Assembly (NCBI GenBank): GCA_964428745.1 | Contig: CAYRYZ010000030.1 | Location: 1-18,924, forward strand | Origin: GCA-002713455 sp964428745 | Lineage (GTDB): Bacteria; Fidelibacterota; Marinisomatia; Marinisomatales; TCS55 | Length of the DNA stretch: 18,924 bases | Reading direction: 5' to 3' | Shown: piece by piece, positions 1-7,806 of the stretch | Layout of the letters: every line of letters begins with the position of its first letter | How positions within the stretch are numbered: position 1 is the first letter of the stretch | Position numbers and translations under genes: made by a program | The notes under the pieces: model-generated | Told to the model about the DNA's origin: nothing | Seen by the model: the letters and a program-made list of their open reading frames with translations, nothing else | Database searches by the model: none

Positions 1-2905
1 TTTCTATTCTTAACTCCAAATCATCAGCATCTTCATCAACGATAAGGTTTTGAGGGATTTCTAAGTCATATCGATCTCGAATTCGTTCAACTATAATATT
101 TATCTTCTGCTCTAATTCAATAATCTTCAATTCATTTACCTTCATTTCTTCGATTAATGATTCTCGAGTTTGTTGTTCAGATCGAATCTTAGATTGAATT
201 TCATCCATAGATTGATATGTTCCATTCACTGTCTCTCTCTTTAACTCCATTACAGATCGATCTTTTACTATTTGAGATGAAATTTTATTTAAATTCTTTT
301 CCTCTCTTTTAATATTAGTTTTCAAAGACACTTTTTCCTTATTAAGAGCAGAAATTTCTTCAGCAATAGCATTGTAACGTTTTTGCAATTCTTGAATAGT
401 ATCTCCTGCAACACGTTTTTTTAGTTTTAGAGTGTCACGCTCATTCTCTAAGCTCAACAGGTCTATACGTAATTTCTGAATATTCTGCTGAAAAGTATCT
501 CTTTCAGTTTGAACAGTAATTAGTGATTTAGAAGATGCAGTTATTTTATTTTTTAATTTTGATATTAGAGTTTCGGCTTTATTTAATCTTGGCTCTAATT
601 CTTTAGTTGATTTTTCAAGGTTATCCAACTCTTTCTTAACATCTTTAATCTCTTGACGCAAATTTCCAAGACTGTCAATTGATTGTGATTGCTTAGACTG
701 AACTTGAATAAGTTCTGAATCAGCAAGATGAAGGTCTTCTCTCGCTGTATGTAAAGCTTTTATATATTTTTCTACTTCTAACGATTTATCTTCAACAATC
801 GTTTTTTGGGAATCAAGTTTTTTATTTGAAAGCTCAATGGCATTAGATATTGAACTAATTTCTTTTTTTAATAATTTAATCTTATTATTACGTCCTAAAA
901 CGCTACTGTCCTCATTTCCACTTCGGTGTCTTAATAAATAATTTTTCCCTGAATAGAGGCCATTTAGATCCACTACATCCCAATCTGATAAATCATATGA
1001 GTTCATTGCAATTTCAAGGTCATCAACGATTAAGAGATTGCCAACTAGCAATTGAGCGAGCCTTTTATACTCAGTTTTGATACCACTTAATTCATCAGCA
1101 ACACCGATGATTCCTTTTCCTTTAGGTGGAAGTTTTTTTTGCTCAATTAAATGACTCATCTCCTTTAGTGGAAGAATTGACAAATTGCCAAATTGATTTG
1201 CTTTTACTGATGAAAGTATTTTAAGTGCAGATTTTCGATCTTTTGCTACCAAACAGTTCACCCATTCTCCCAATGCACTCTGAAATGCTAATCTATATTT
1301 ATCTTTCATTTGGAAAAGATCACCAACTGTTCCTATAACTCCAGAAATATTTTCAGGAGAATTAAGTACATTCCTTACACCTTCCGGATATCCTTCTTTT
1401 TGCTCTACCAATTCATTATAAAAAGAAAGCTGACCTTCAAGAAATTCTAATTTTGAATTCTTAGTATGAACTTCCATTGAGGTTTCAGTCAACTCTTCTT
1501 TATGTTTTGTTAGAGATATCCGAGCATTTGATAATTTTGAATTAGTTTTTTCAAGAACCTTTTTTAGTTCAAAGTTTTTCTTATCTAGATTCTTTTGCTC
1601 TTTCTCCTTCACACACTGATCTGATTCTATATCATGAATCTTAATTTTTAAACGATCAATTACATTCTTCTTTTCTTCAATAAGTGAGTGAGTTTTATCT
1701 AAAAGAGATCTGTCATTAGCAATCTTTTGTTGAGCATCCCACCGATTGTTCTGAATAGATTCTAACTCTGACTGTGTATCTTCATATCGTTTTTGTACTT
1801 TTTCAAAATCCGATTTTTTTAATTTATATTCTTTTAATTGTTTATCTAACTGAGGGGTCAAAGATGAGATATCCTTTTCATATTGATCAGTTTGATTAGC
1901 TAATTCCTCATGTTTATCTTTATTTGTTATTGACTCTTTTTCTAATCGTTGAATATTAGAATCAGCCGATCTATCTTTTTCAGACCAAACCAAAATATTG
2001 TTCTGTGACTGTTCTCGATTCTCTTCTAGAGATTGAAGTGAAGTTTGAAGAACATTTAATTCTGATTGTTGTTCACCATAAAGAGTTTTTAATTGATCTA
2101 ATTCCTTTTCATGTATTGAGGTATCTGTTTTAGCCTCATCTTTTAAATGTTGAGAATCTTTAACTCTTTGACTTAATGGGTTAATTTCAATTTTGTAATC
2201 ATGTATTTTTATAAAAGCCAAAGAAAGTTCTTTTTCCTTTAACTCATCAGAAAGCTTTTCATGTCGCTTAAATCGTTTTAATTGAAGATTAAGATTATGA
2301 ACTTTTTGTTCAACCTCTTGAACAATATCATTTATTCTTTCCAAATCCTGTTGAACCGCATCAAATTTTCTTAATGCAGAACGACGCTGTTCTTTGTATT
2401 TGTTTATCCCAGCTGCTTCTTCAAACATGCGCTTTCTATCATCTGCAGTCTCTGATAAAATCTGCTCAATCATTTTTAACTCAATTACTGAGTAAGCATC
2501 TGAGCCCATACCAGTATCTACAAATAGATCATGAATATCTTTAAGTCTACAAGGAGTACGATTAATATAATATTCAGATTCTCCATCACGATAAACTCTA
2601 CGACCGATCTCTATATCATTATATTCTAAAGGAAGCTTCCCTTGATTATTATGAACGGTTAAAAAAGCTTCGCAAACTGAGAGTGGCTTTAGACCGTCAG
2701 CTCCATTAAAAATTACATCTCCCATTTTCCCAGAACGTAAGACCGAATATTTTTGCTCACCCAAGACCCAACGAATTGCATCAACTATATTAGTTTTGCC
2801 ACATCCATTAGGACCTACAATGACTGTAACACCTTCGCCAAATTTCAGTTTTTCTTTTTTAGCAAAGGATTTAAATCCATGAAGATTAAGTTCAGATATA
2901 TACAT
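1..2905 (-). CDS. smc: Chromosome segregation protein SMC (3' end outside window)
   Basis: SMC is the ATPase of the bacterial condensin complex; with ScpA and ScpB it organises and helps segregate the nucleoid. The frame is open from the ATG at 2905-2903 to the left edge, giving about 968 residues of an expected 1150-1200. The N-terminal head begins MYISELNLHGFKSFAKK and carries a Walker A loop GPNGCGKT at residues 31-38, then the SMC-type segment with EAAGINKYK. A long Lys/Glu/Gln-rich coiled coil follows. The hinge lies at about residues 505-670 (GTVGDLFQMKDKYRLAFQSA and later), and the second coiled coil runs off the window. The C-terminal head with ABC signature and Walker B is therefore not visible. 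No clear Shine-Dalgarno precedes the ATG. The gene is 113 bp downstream of the HIT gene on the same strand and may have its own promoter in that AT-rich gap. Identification is secure. Confidence 0.95.
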   Translation of the reverse strand, partial: MYISELNLHGFKSFAKKEKLKFGEGVTVIVGPNGCGKTNIVDAIRWVLGEQKYSVLRSGKMGDVIFNGADGLKPLSVCEAFLTVHNNQGKLPLEYNDIEIGRRVYRDGESEYYINRTPCRLKDIHDLFVDTGMGSDAYSVIELKMIEQILSETADDRKRMFEEAAGINKYKEQRRSALRKFDAVQQDLERINDIVQEVEQKVHNLNLQLKRFKRHEKLSDELKEKELSLAFIKIHDYKIEINPLSQRVKDSQHLKDEAKTDTSIHEKELDQLKTLYGEQQSELNVLQTSLQSLEENREQSQNNILVWSEKDRSADSNIQRLEKESITNKDKHEELANQTDQYEKDISSLTPQLDKQLKEYKLKKSDFEKVQKRYEDTQSELESIQNNRWDAQQKIANDRSLLDKTHSLIEEKKNVIDRLKIKIHDIESDQCVKEKEQKNLDKKNFELKKVLEKTNSKLSNARISLTKHKEELTETSMEVHTKNSKLEFLEGQLSFYNELVEQKEGYPEGVRNVLNSPENISGVIGTVGDLFQMKDKYRLAFQSALGEWVNCLVAKDRKSALKILSSVKANQFGNLSILPLKEMSHLIEQKKLPPKGKGIIGVADELSGIKTEYKRLAQLLVGNLLIVDDLEIAMNSYDLSDWDVVDLNGLYSGKNYLLRHRSGNEDSSVLGRNNKIKLLKKEISSISNAIELSNKKLDSQKTIVEDKSLEVEKYIKALHTAREDLHLADSELIQVQSKQSQSIDSLGNLRQEIKDVKKELDNLEKSTKELEPRLNKAETLISKLKNKITASSKSLITVQTERDTFQQNIQKLRIDLLSLENERDTLKLKKRVAGDTIQELQKRYNAIAEEISALNKEKVSLKTNIKREEKNLNKISSQIVKDRSVMELKRETVNGTYQSMDEIQSKIRSEQQTRESLIEEMKVNELKIIELEQKINIIVERIRDRYDLEIPQNLIVDEDADDLELRIE

Positions 2906-3018
2906 TTACGAGGTTAATAATTTGAATAAATCTAATAATTTTATGAGGTGAAAACTATAAAGATAATGATGTTATTATGATATTTTTATAATAAAAATTA
3001 CCATAATTATATTATGAC

Positions 3019-3363
3019 TTAGCCAGGTGGCCAATGCAATTGGCGCCCGCCCATTACATGCATATGAATGTGATAAACGGTTTGACCTCCATCGCTATTT
3101 GTATTAAAAATTGTCCTATATCCAGATGATTCAATGTTCTCAATTTTTGCAATTTCCTTAGCTGTAAGAAGTATTTCACCTGCCAAGTTTTGATCACTTA
3201 TATCTAATTCATTGATTGAGCGAATATGTTTTTTAGGAATAACTAAAATATGTGTGGGAGCTTTAGGATCAATATCTCTAAAAGCAATTAATTTATCATT
3301 CTCATAAAGCTTATCACATGGAATTTCCCCAGATACAATCTTACAAAATAGACAATCACTCAT
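3019..3363 (-). CDS. HIT (histidine triad) family nucleotide hydrolase
   Basis: This is a 114-aa HinT/PKCI-like protein. Members of the family hydrolyse purine nucleoside phosphoramidates and related AMP conjugates in the cytoplasm. The N-terminus MSDCLFCKIVSGEIP has the CxxC of zinc-binding HIT proteins, and the C-terminal end has the catalytic triad motif HIHMHVM followed by GGRQLHWPPG, a typical HIT ending. A longer reading from 3420 adds a Leu-rich stretch that is unlike the family and lies within rsmE, so the ATG at 3363-3361 is the better start. With that start it overlaps the rsmE stop by 8 nt (ATGAGTGA), which suggests translational coupling. It is the last gene of the gapless run before smc. 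The family is certain, the substrate is not. Confidence 0.93.
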   Translation of the reverse strand: MSDCLFCKIVSGEIPCDKLYENDKLIAFRDIDPKAPTHILVIPKKHIRSINELDISDQNLAGEILLTAKEIAKIENIESSGYRTIFNTNSDGGQTVYHIHMHVMGGRQLHWPPG

Positions 3364-4075
3364 ATCCATCTTCCATAATCTGATTAACATTAGCAATAGC
3401 AACAATCGCAGCTGATTCACTTCTTAAACGTCTTGAACTAAGGTTCACCAATTCAATTTTTGCATCTTGAAATTGATTTAATTCTTTATTTGAAAAGTCT
3501 CCCTCAGGACCAATAATAATATTAATGGTTTTCTGATCATCTGCAATAACATCACTCATCAAATTTTTGCCATTCATATAGCAAGCAATAGATAATTCAC
3601 TATAGTGATCTGATAACCAATCTGAAAGACTTCTAGGCTCATAAACTTTTGGGAACAGACTGCGGCCTGTTTGTTTGGCTGCAGCAATAATAATTCTTTC
3701 TGCACGATCACGATTTAACTTGGTCTTAACGCAATGATCCAATAAAAGTGGCTGGATGGTTTTTACACCCAACTCTGTAGCTTTTTCTAAAATAATGTCC
3801 ATCCTATGACCTTTTATTAATCCAATTATAAGATTTACGGAAAAATTTGACTCGCCATAATTGAGATATGAATCAGTAATAAGACCTGTGACGTATTGAT
3901 CATTAATAGAGTCTATAGATCCTTGGTGTGCAACACCTAAACCATCTAATAACCATATCTCATCACCTATTTTACCACGAAGAGATTTAATAATGTGATT
4001 CGATTCTTTTTTTGAAAGGGTAAAACTATTTTGATTTATTTTACTAGGATGAACGGTAAAATAATTCTCTTGCAT
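3356..4075 (-). CDS. rsmE: 16S rRNA (uracil(1498)-N3)-methyltransferase RsmE
   Basis: RsmE is a SPOUT-class methyltransferase that uses S-adenosylmethionine to methylate N3 of U1498 in 16S rRNA. The 239-aa length is normal. An N-terminal PUA-like part (about 1-75) contains HIIKSLR, matching the family HxxxVLR segment. The SPOUT part has KGHRMDIILEKATELGV (family KG..M...l.KatELGv), the SAM-binding knot loop IGPEGDFS at 188-195 and LRSESA at about 217-222. The loop is usually GPEGGF and here reads GPEGDF, a mild variant. The ATG shares one base with the TAA of the upstream beta-barrel gene, and its own stop overlaps the HIT start by 8 nt, so it sits inside the co-transcribed run. Identification is secure; the conserved residues suggest an active enzyme. 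Confidence 0.95.
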   Translation of the reverse strand: MQENYFTVHPSKINQNSFTLSKKESNHIIKSLRGKIGDEIWLLDGLGVAHQGSIDSINDQYVTGLITDSYLNYGESNFSVNLIIGLIKGHRMDIILEKATELGVKTIQPLLLDHCVKTKLNRDRAERIIIAAAKQTGRSLFPKVYEPRSLSDWLSDHYSELSIACYMNGKNLMSDVIADDQKTINIIIGPEGDFSNKELNQFQDAKIELVNLSSRRLRSESAAIVAIANVNQIMEDGYE

Positions 4076-4668
4076 TATCTTCGGCGGCTAGTACCAAAGG
4101 TAAATGTCACATTCATTGTAGTACCATCATAGTTTGATCTACCATCTATTGATCGACCCATTGGTAAAAATTCATAGCCGATTGATGGAGATATGGTAGC
4201 ACCACTCATTTGTAAAAATGCTACTCCAAAAACAATTTGTCCACCGTAGGAAGTATAACTAGGAGCATTTTTCCATCTATTTTTAAACTTACGAGAATCT
4301 TCATCTCCATCTATAGCAAAATTTGGACCCAGTTTCAATTCAACAAAAGGTGAAAAGTTATTAGCAATTTTACCTTCAAATGGTAAATATCTAATTTTAG
4401 CATAAATAGGAAACATAATTAAAGCCTTATCGCCAACATTAAATGAGTTACCAGTGTATGGATTATAAACGGGTAATTCCGTATCATTTTTAATATCAAT
4501 AAATCGAAATTCAAACCCGTAAAACATTGTTTCATTTAACTGCCAGTCGCCAGAAAAATGGAAACCCGAGCCCCATGTACCTGTAGCAAAACCTAGACCG
4601 CGTTTTAATTGAGAATGAAGAGGACTACACAATATAATTAAAGATAAAATAATTACTGATTTTTTCAT
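4075..4668 (-). CDS. Secreted outer-membrane beta-barrel-like protein, function unknown
   Basis: This 197-aa protein has a clear Sec signal peptide: MKKSV, a hydrophobic stretch to about residue 16, then PLHSQ with likely cleavage around residue 19-20. The mature part alternates polar and aromatic/hydrophobic residues (GFHFSGDW, FYGFEFRFID, SPFVELKLGPNF, YTSYGGQIVFGVAF, ISPSIGYEFLP) and ends in a run of short beta strands (MNVTFTFGTS), which suggests a small beta-barrel of the OmpW/OMP_b-brl kind in the outer membrane. I recognise no specific family and assign no function. The sequence ends SRRR after the last strand, so the usual C-terminal aromatic residue of barrels is not terminal. Both its start and stop share one base with the neighbouring genes (TAATG at each end), so it is likely translated in step with the ferredoxin and rsmE. 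Confidence 0.75.
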   Translation of the reverse strand: MKKSVIILSLIILCSPLHSQLKRGLGFATGTWGSGFHFSGDWQLNETMFYGFEFRFIDIKNDTELPVYNPYTGNSFNVGDKALIMFPIYAKIRYLPFEGKIANNFSPFVELKLGPNFAIDGDEDSRKFKNRWKNAPSYTSYGGQIVFGVAFLQMSGATISPSIGYEFLPMGRSIDGRSNYDGTTMNVTFTFGTSRRR

Positions 4669-5027
4669 TATACAATATAATCTTTTTTCCTAATACGGTC
4701 TATCTTTTGCCAAGTTTTTTCACTAGAAACTAATCTTTCTACAATTTTATCATTTAAGATCGATTTTTGGAATATTTCATCAACATCTGAAACTTCAAAA
4801 TTTGTGTACCAAACCCCCAAAGGATATATAACAATTGAAGGCCCTACTTCACAAGCGTCTAAGCAACCGCTTTTATTAGCTCGAACTTTACCTTTTAAAC
4901 CATGCTCATTTATCAAATCAATAAAGCGCATTCGAATTTCTTTACTTCCAACCCGACTACAATCACCTTTTAGGCTAGAATCTGGTCTCTCATTTACACA
5001 AATAAATATATGTTTATCGTACTTCAT
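4668..5027 (-). CDS. Thioredoxin-like [2Fe-2S] ferredoxin
   Basis: This 119-aa protein matches the thioredoxin-fold 2Fe-2S ferredoxins (the Shethna/NuoE-like group, COG3411 type). The four expected cluster ligands are present: C10 (HIFICVNE), C23 (GDCSRVG), C55 and C59 (SGCLDACEVGP), followed by the family hallmark SIVIYPLGVWYTNF. It is probably a cytoplasmic one-electron carrier; the partner is unknown. A neighbouring MDR oxidoreductase, joined by a one-base TAATG overlap, is a possible but unproven partner. Length and all ligands are normal, so the protein is likely to hold a cluster. Cluster type and family are well supported, while the physiological role is not assigned. Confidence 0.88.
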   Translation of the reverse strand: MKYDKHIFICVNERPDSSLKGDCSRVGSKEIRMRFIDLINEHGLKGKVRANKSGCLDACEVGPSIVIYPLGVWYTNFEVSDVDEIFQKSILNDKIVERLVSSEKTWQKIDRIRKKDYIV

Positions 5028-6049
5028 TACGGTAAAAGAATGATTTTACCAATTTGTTGTCCATTTTCCAAATGATCATGGGCCTTTTTCACTTCGTTGA
5101 AACGGAAGGTTCGATCTATAACAGGTTTGATTTTTCCTGCTGATACTAGCGACAAACATTCATCGAAAGCTGCTACATTACCCATCGTTGAGCCTAAAAT
5201 CGTCTGCTGTTTAGAAAATAAATGACGAATGTCAATACCAACTTTTGGTCCCGTTGTTGCACCGCAAGTGATCAATCGACCGCCCTTCCCAAGAATGCGC
5301 ATACTGATTTCCCAAGTAGCCTTACCCACATGTTCAAAAACAACATCGACACCACGCCCCTCTGTGAACAATTTAACTGATTTTGCAATTTCATCATTAT
5401 GATGATCAAGAACCAAATCTGCTCCGATTTCCGCTGCATGGTTACGTTTTTTCTCAGTACTACCGGTTGCAATAACGCGGCATCCTTTTGTTTTGGCTAT
5501 TTGAATCGCCATTGTCCCTACACCTGAATTTGCACCCCATACTAAAACAGTTTCACCTGGTTCAATTTTTGAGCGATGAATTAGCATGGCGTAAGCCGTT
5601 TGTGATGTCAAAGGAAATGCTGCTGCTTCCTCGAAGGATATATGTTCTGGCTTTAACCGTACATTTCCTTCCGGAACCGCAATATACTCACAATAAGTTC
5701 CATCTTGGGTTTCTCCAAGAAAACCTATTGTATCGCAGTAATTTTCCTGCCCACGTGAACAAAAACGGCAATGGCCGCAATAGATAAGTGGTTGAATACA
5801 AACATTATCACCGACTTGGAATTGGGTGACATCATCTCCAATTTGAGTAATTACGCCAGAGCCATCGCTTCCTAAAATCATTGGCAAGGGTACGCCTGAA
5901 ATGTTCCTCCGTACCCATAAATCCAAATGATTCATTGCAGCGGCTTTTACCTGGACAAGGACTTCACCTATTTTTGGTTTTGGTTCAGGTGCAGATTCGT
6001 ATTGTAGAATCCCAACATCACCATGTTCATGAATACGAACTGCTTGCAT
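5027..6049 (-). CDS. Zinc-containing MDR family alcohol dehydrogenase / quinone oxidoreductase-like protein
   Basis: A 340-aa medium-chain dehydrogenase/reductase. It has the N-terminal GroES-like fold, the structural-zinc lobe with Cys 91, 94, 97 and 105 (CGHCRFC...NYC), a Rossmann domain with GANSGVG at 172-178, and a C-terminal segment typical of the family (GRLITCGATTG, IGKIILLP). The catalytic-zinc positions are altered: where classic alcohol dehydrogenases have a Cys it reads AAMNHLDLW, and where they have GHE it reads GSDGSG (60-65). It therefore probably lacks catalytic zinc and resembles the quinone-oxidoreductase or enoyl-reductase-like branch, using NAD(P)H on an unknown substrate. 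The start shares the A of the doxX TAA stop, and the stop overlaps the ferredoxin start in the same way. Family certain; substrate unknown. Confidence 0.88.
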   Translation of the reverse strand: MQAVRIHEHGDVGILQYESAPEPKPKIGEVLVQVKAAAMNHLDLWVRRNISGVPLPMILGSDGSGVITQIGDDVTQFQVGDNVCIQPLIYCGHCRFCSRGQENYCDTIGFLGETQDGTYCEYIAVPEGNVRLKPEHISFEEAAAFPLTSQTAYAMLIHRSKIEPGETVLVWGANSGVGTMAIQIAKTKGCRVIATGSTEKKRNHAAEIGADLVLDHHNDEIAKSVKLFTEGRGVDVVFEHVGKATWEISMRILGKGGRLITCGATTGPKVGIDIRHLFSKQQTILGSTMGNVAAFDECLSLVSAGKIKPVIDRTFRFNEVKKAHDHLENGQQIGKIILLP

Positions 6050-6489
6050 TAATTCTTATTATTCGAAAAAAACTTGCTATCTAAACTATATTTTCCTGGG
6101 CCAGTAAATGAGATTGTTAAAAATATTGAAAAATAAATCAATGCACTTTCAGGATTCCCAGTCCCAGTAATATGATACAAAGCAGCAACAAACATGGTTA
6201 ATGAGAGTAAAACTGCTGCTGGTTGAGTAAACAAACCTAATAAAATTAATATTGCACATGCAGATTCTGAAAAAGAAGCTAAAAACCCAAACATCGGGTT
6301 TGCAAAATCAATTAGATCTCCAAAATATTTGGTAAAAGAATTGCCGAGCTTTGACCATTTTTCTGGATTAATAATTTTATTCAATCCATGGTTAGTTAAC
6401 ATATAATAAGATGGCAATATTCTTAATAATAATAATCCGACATCATAACACTGCACCTTTCCTGTAATATATCTTACAAGAGCATTCAT
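6049..6489 (-). CDS. DoxX family membrane protein
   Basis: A 146-aa integral membrane protein with four predicted hydrophobic segments: around 18-32, 66-88, 90-107 and 115-132. The start LLLLRILPSYYMLTNHGLNKI and the middle SESACAILILLGLFTQPAAVLLSLTMFVA match the DoxX/DoxD family, whose members range from thiosulfate:quinone oxidoreductase subunits to oxidative-stress-linked membrane proteins. Function here cannot be assigned beyond family. The ATG overlaps the stop of a 57-aa membrane protein by 4 nt (ATGA), and its TAA overlaps the MDR oxidoreductase start by one base. The position just before an oxidoreductase and a ferredoxin gives a redox context, by inference only. Confidence 0.88.
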   Translation of the reverse strand: MNALVRYITGKVQCYDVGLLLLRILPSYYMLTNHGLNKIINPEKWSKLGNSFTKYFGDLIDFANPMFGFLASFSESACAILILLGLFTQPAAVLLSLTMFVAALYHITGTGNPESALIYFSIFLTISFTGPGKYSLDSKFFSNNKN

Positions 6490-6659
6490 TCTTTACCTTC
6501 ATTAATGTCTTCATAATCCGCATCAGTAATATCAAGATTTTTATAAGATTCTTTTTGTCTAACTGATTTACCGCGTAAACCTGAAAATATTTTTGATTCT
6601 TTCAACATTATATATGCTATATAAGCTATACCAATATATATGATTATTTTAGTAATCAT
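6486..6659 (-). CDS. Small single-pass membrane protein (57 aa), unrecognised
   Basis: This open frame starts at the ATG at 6659-6657, 2 nt after the deoxynucleoside kinase stop, and ends in a TGA that overlaps the doxX ATG by 4 nt (ATGA). It fills the only space between those two genes almost exactly. The product begins MITKIIIYIGIAYIAYIML, one probable membrane helix, then has a basic stretch (KIFSGLRGKSVRQKESYK) and an acidic tail (DITDADYEDINEGKE). The helix-basic linker-acidic end layout resembles small uncharacterised membrane proteins of Bacteroidota-like genomes that end in a D/E-rich motif. No function is assigned. The snug junctions on both sides are the best evidence that it is a real gene. 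Confidence 0.75.
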   Translation of the reverse strand: MITKIIIYIGIAYIAYIMLKESKIFSGLRGKSVRQKESYKNLDITDADYEDINEGKE

Positions 6660-6661
6660 AC

Positions 6662-7303
6662 CTAAATACCCGTGGTTGGGTTAAAAAACTTTGTACCAGT
6701 AACTGGTTGACGAATATAGTTGATCATCTCTTCTAAGTCTTGATGATTATTAACAAAATCAATATTGTTTGTATTAATTATTACTAGAGGTGTATCCTGA
6801 TAACGAAAGAAATATTCATTGTATACTTGATTAAGTGCATCAATATAATCTTCTGAAATATTTTTTTCAAAGTCTCTACCTCTCTTGGCAATATTTTTCA
6901 TAAGAGTTTCCGTATCAGCTTGAAGAAAAATAACTAAATCTGGATGGATGACATTTCTTTCCATCATATTAGCAACAGTATCATAAAGAGACATTTCTTT
7001 TTCACTAAGGTTTAACGAAGCAAATAATCTATCTTTTACAAACATATAATCTGTAATCACCAAGTTCTGAAACATATCAACTTGACGAAGATCTTGTTGT
7101 TGCTGGTATCTTTGCAATAAAAACCATAACTGGGTCTGAAAAGCATGTCGCTCGGGATCTTCATAAAAATCTGATAAGAAAGGGTTATCTTCAAAAGTTT
7201 CAAGAACTAATTTTGCACTCAATTTTTCCGACAGAAGATTTGCAAGGCTTGTTTTACCAACTCCAATGGTTCCTTCAATAGCTACATAGTACAAATTTCT
7301 CAT
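6662..7303 (-). CDS. Deoxynucleoside kinase (dGK/dCK family)
   Basis: A 213-aa cytoplasmic P-loop kinase of the dCK/dGK family that phosphorylates deoxynucleosides in the salvage pathway to dNTPs. The P-loop is GTIGVGKT at 11-18. It is followed by LETFEDNPFLSDFY (family substrate-binding E and NPFL), QTQLWFLLQRYQQ, and TDYMFVKDRLFA at 84-95, which occupies the place of the family (E/D)RS segment. The LID arginines are in KRGRDFEKNI at about 140-149. The DRS motif is replaced by a TDY-type sequence, as I recall from other family members encoded beside folK, so base preference should not be guessed. The ATG overlaps the folK TGA by 4 nt. Pairing with folK is a recurring arrangement and supports the call. 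Confidence 0.88.
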   Translation of the reverse strand: MRNLYYVAIEGTIGVGKTSLANLLSEKLSAKLVLETFEDNPFLSDFYEDPERHAFQTQLWFLLQRYQQQQDLRQVDMFQNLVITDYMFVKDRLFASLNLSEKEMSLYDTVANMMERNVIHPDLVIFLQADTETLMKNIAKRGRDFEKNISEDYIDALNQVYNEYFFRYQDTPLVIINTNNIDFVNNHQDLEEMINYIRQPVTGTKFFNPTTGI

Positions 7304-7806
7304 GCGGTCTTTTCTAACTTATAATTTTTTACATTTGAATTGTCAGGGCAAGCATTCAATAATTCTGATACGCTCCTACCAAAATCTTGAACCATAAAAT
7401 TTGGAGCAATTTCCTCCCATGGAACAAGTACAAACTTACGAGCAATTAATTCCGGGTGGGGGATTTTTAAATGATTCAAATCAATTGATTTCGTTTCATA
7501 TGCTAAGATATCAATATCAATGACCCTTGGTTCATTTTTTTTATGATTAATTGGACGACCTAGCATCAGTTCAACACCTTGACATACCTGAAGCATCACT
7601 TCAGGGTCAAGATCAGTTTTAATTTCGACTACAGTATTTAAAAACTTGGGTTGATCTAAATTATATAAAGGATCAGTTTCATAAATAGAAGCTGTTCGTA
7701 CAACTACAATTTCTTCACGCACATCAAGGGCAGCAATAGCAGAAAAGATATTTGTCTCTCTATCTCCAATATTTGAGCCAATCCCAAGATAAATTAATTC
7801 AGGCAT
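7300..7806 (-). CDS. folK: 2-amino-4-hydroxy-6-hydroxymethyldihydropteridine pyrophosphokinase (HPPK)
   Basis: FolK transfers pyrophosphate from ATP to 6-hydroxymethyl-7,8-dihydropterin in folate synthesis, the step before dihydropteroate synthase. The 168-aa protein has GIGSNIGDR at 8-16, FLNTVVEI at about 55-62, PRVIDIDIL at 93-101 with the two Mg-binding Asp (97 and 99), and IPHPELIARKFVLVPWEEIAP at 115 onward, all family hallmarks. Its start lies inside the 3' end of folB (8-nt overlap, ATGCCTGA) and its stop overlaps the kinase start by 4 nt. folB and folK therefore supply consecutive folate steps from one message. folP is not in the window. Confidence 0.95.
   Translation of the reverse strand: MPELIYLGIGSNIGDRETNIFSAIAALDVREEIVVVRTASIYETDPLYNLDQPKFLNTVVEIKTDLDPEVMLQVCQGVELMLGRPINHKKNEPRVIDIDILAYETKSIDLNHLKIPHPELIARKFVLVPWEEIAPNFMVQDFGRSVSELLNACPDNSNVKNYKLEKTA

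Noticed and set aside
2982..2998. AT-only palindrome between the HIT gene and smc
   Set aside because: The arms are 8 bp of A and T with a one-base centre, which cannot form a useful hairpin and is expected in such AT-rich DNA.
3030..3044. GCCAAT/ATTGGC inverted repeat near the HIT stop
   Set aside because: Only 6 bp, inside conserved codons for the HIT C-terminus, and no T-run follows, so it is not a terminator.
3364..3420. N-terminal Leu-rich extension of the HIT protein
   Set aside because: The extra 19 residues are unlike the family, and the bases lie inside the 3' end of rsmE. MSDCLFCKI is the normal HIT start.
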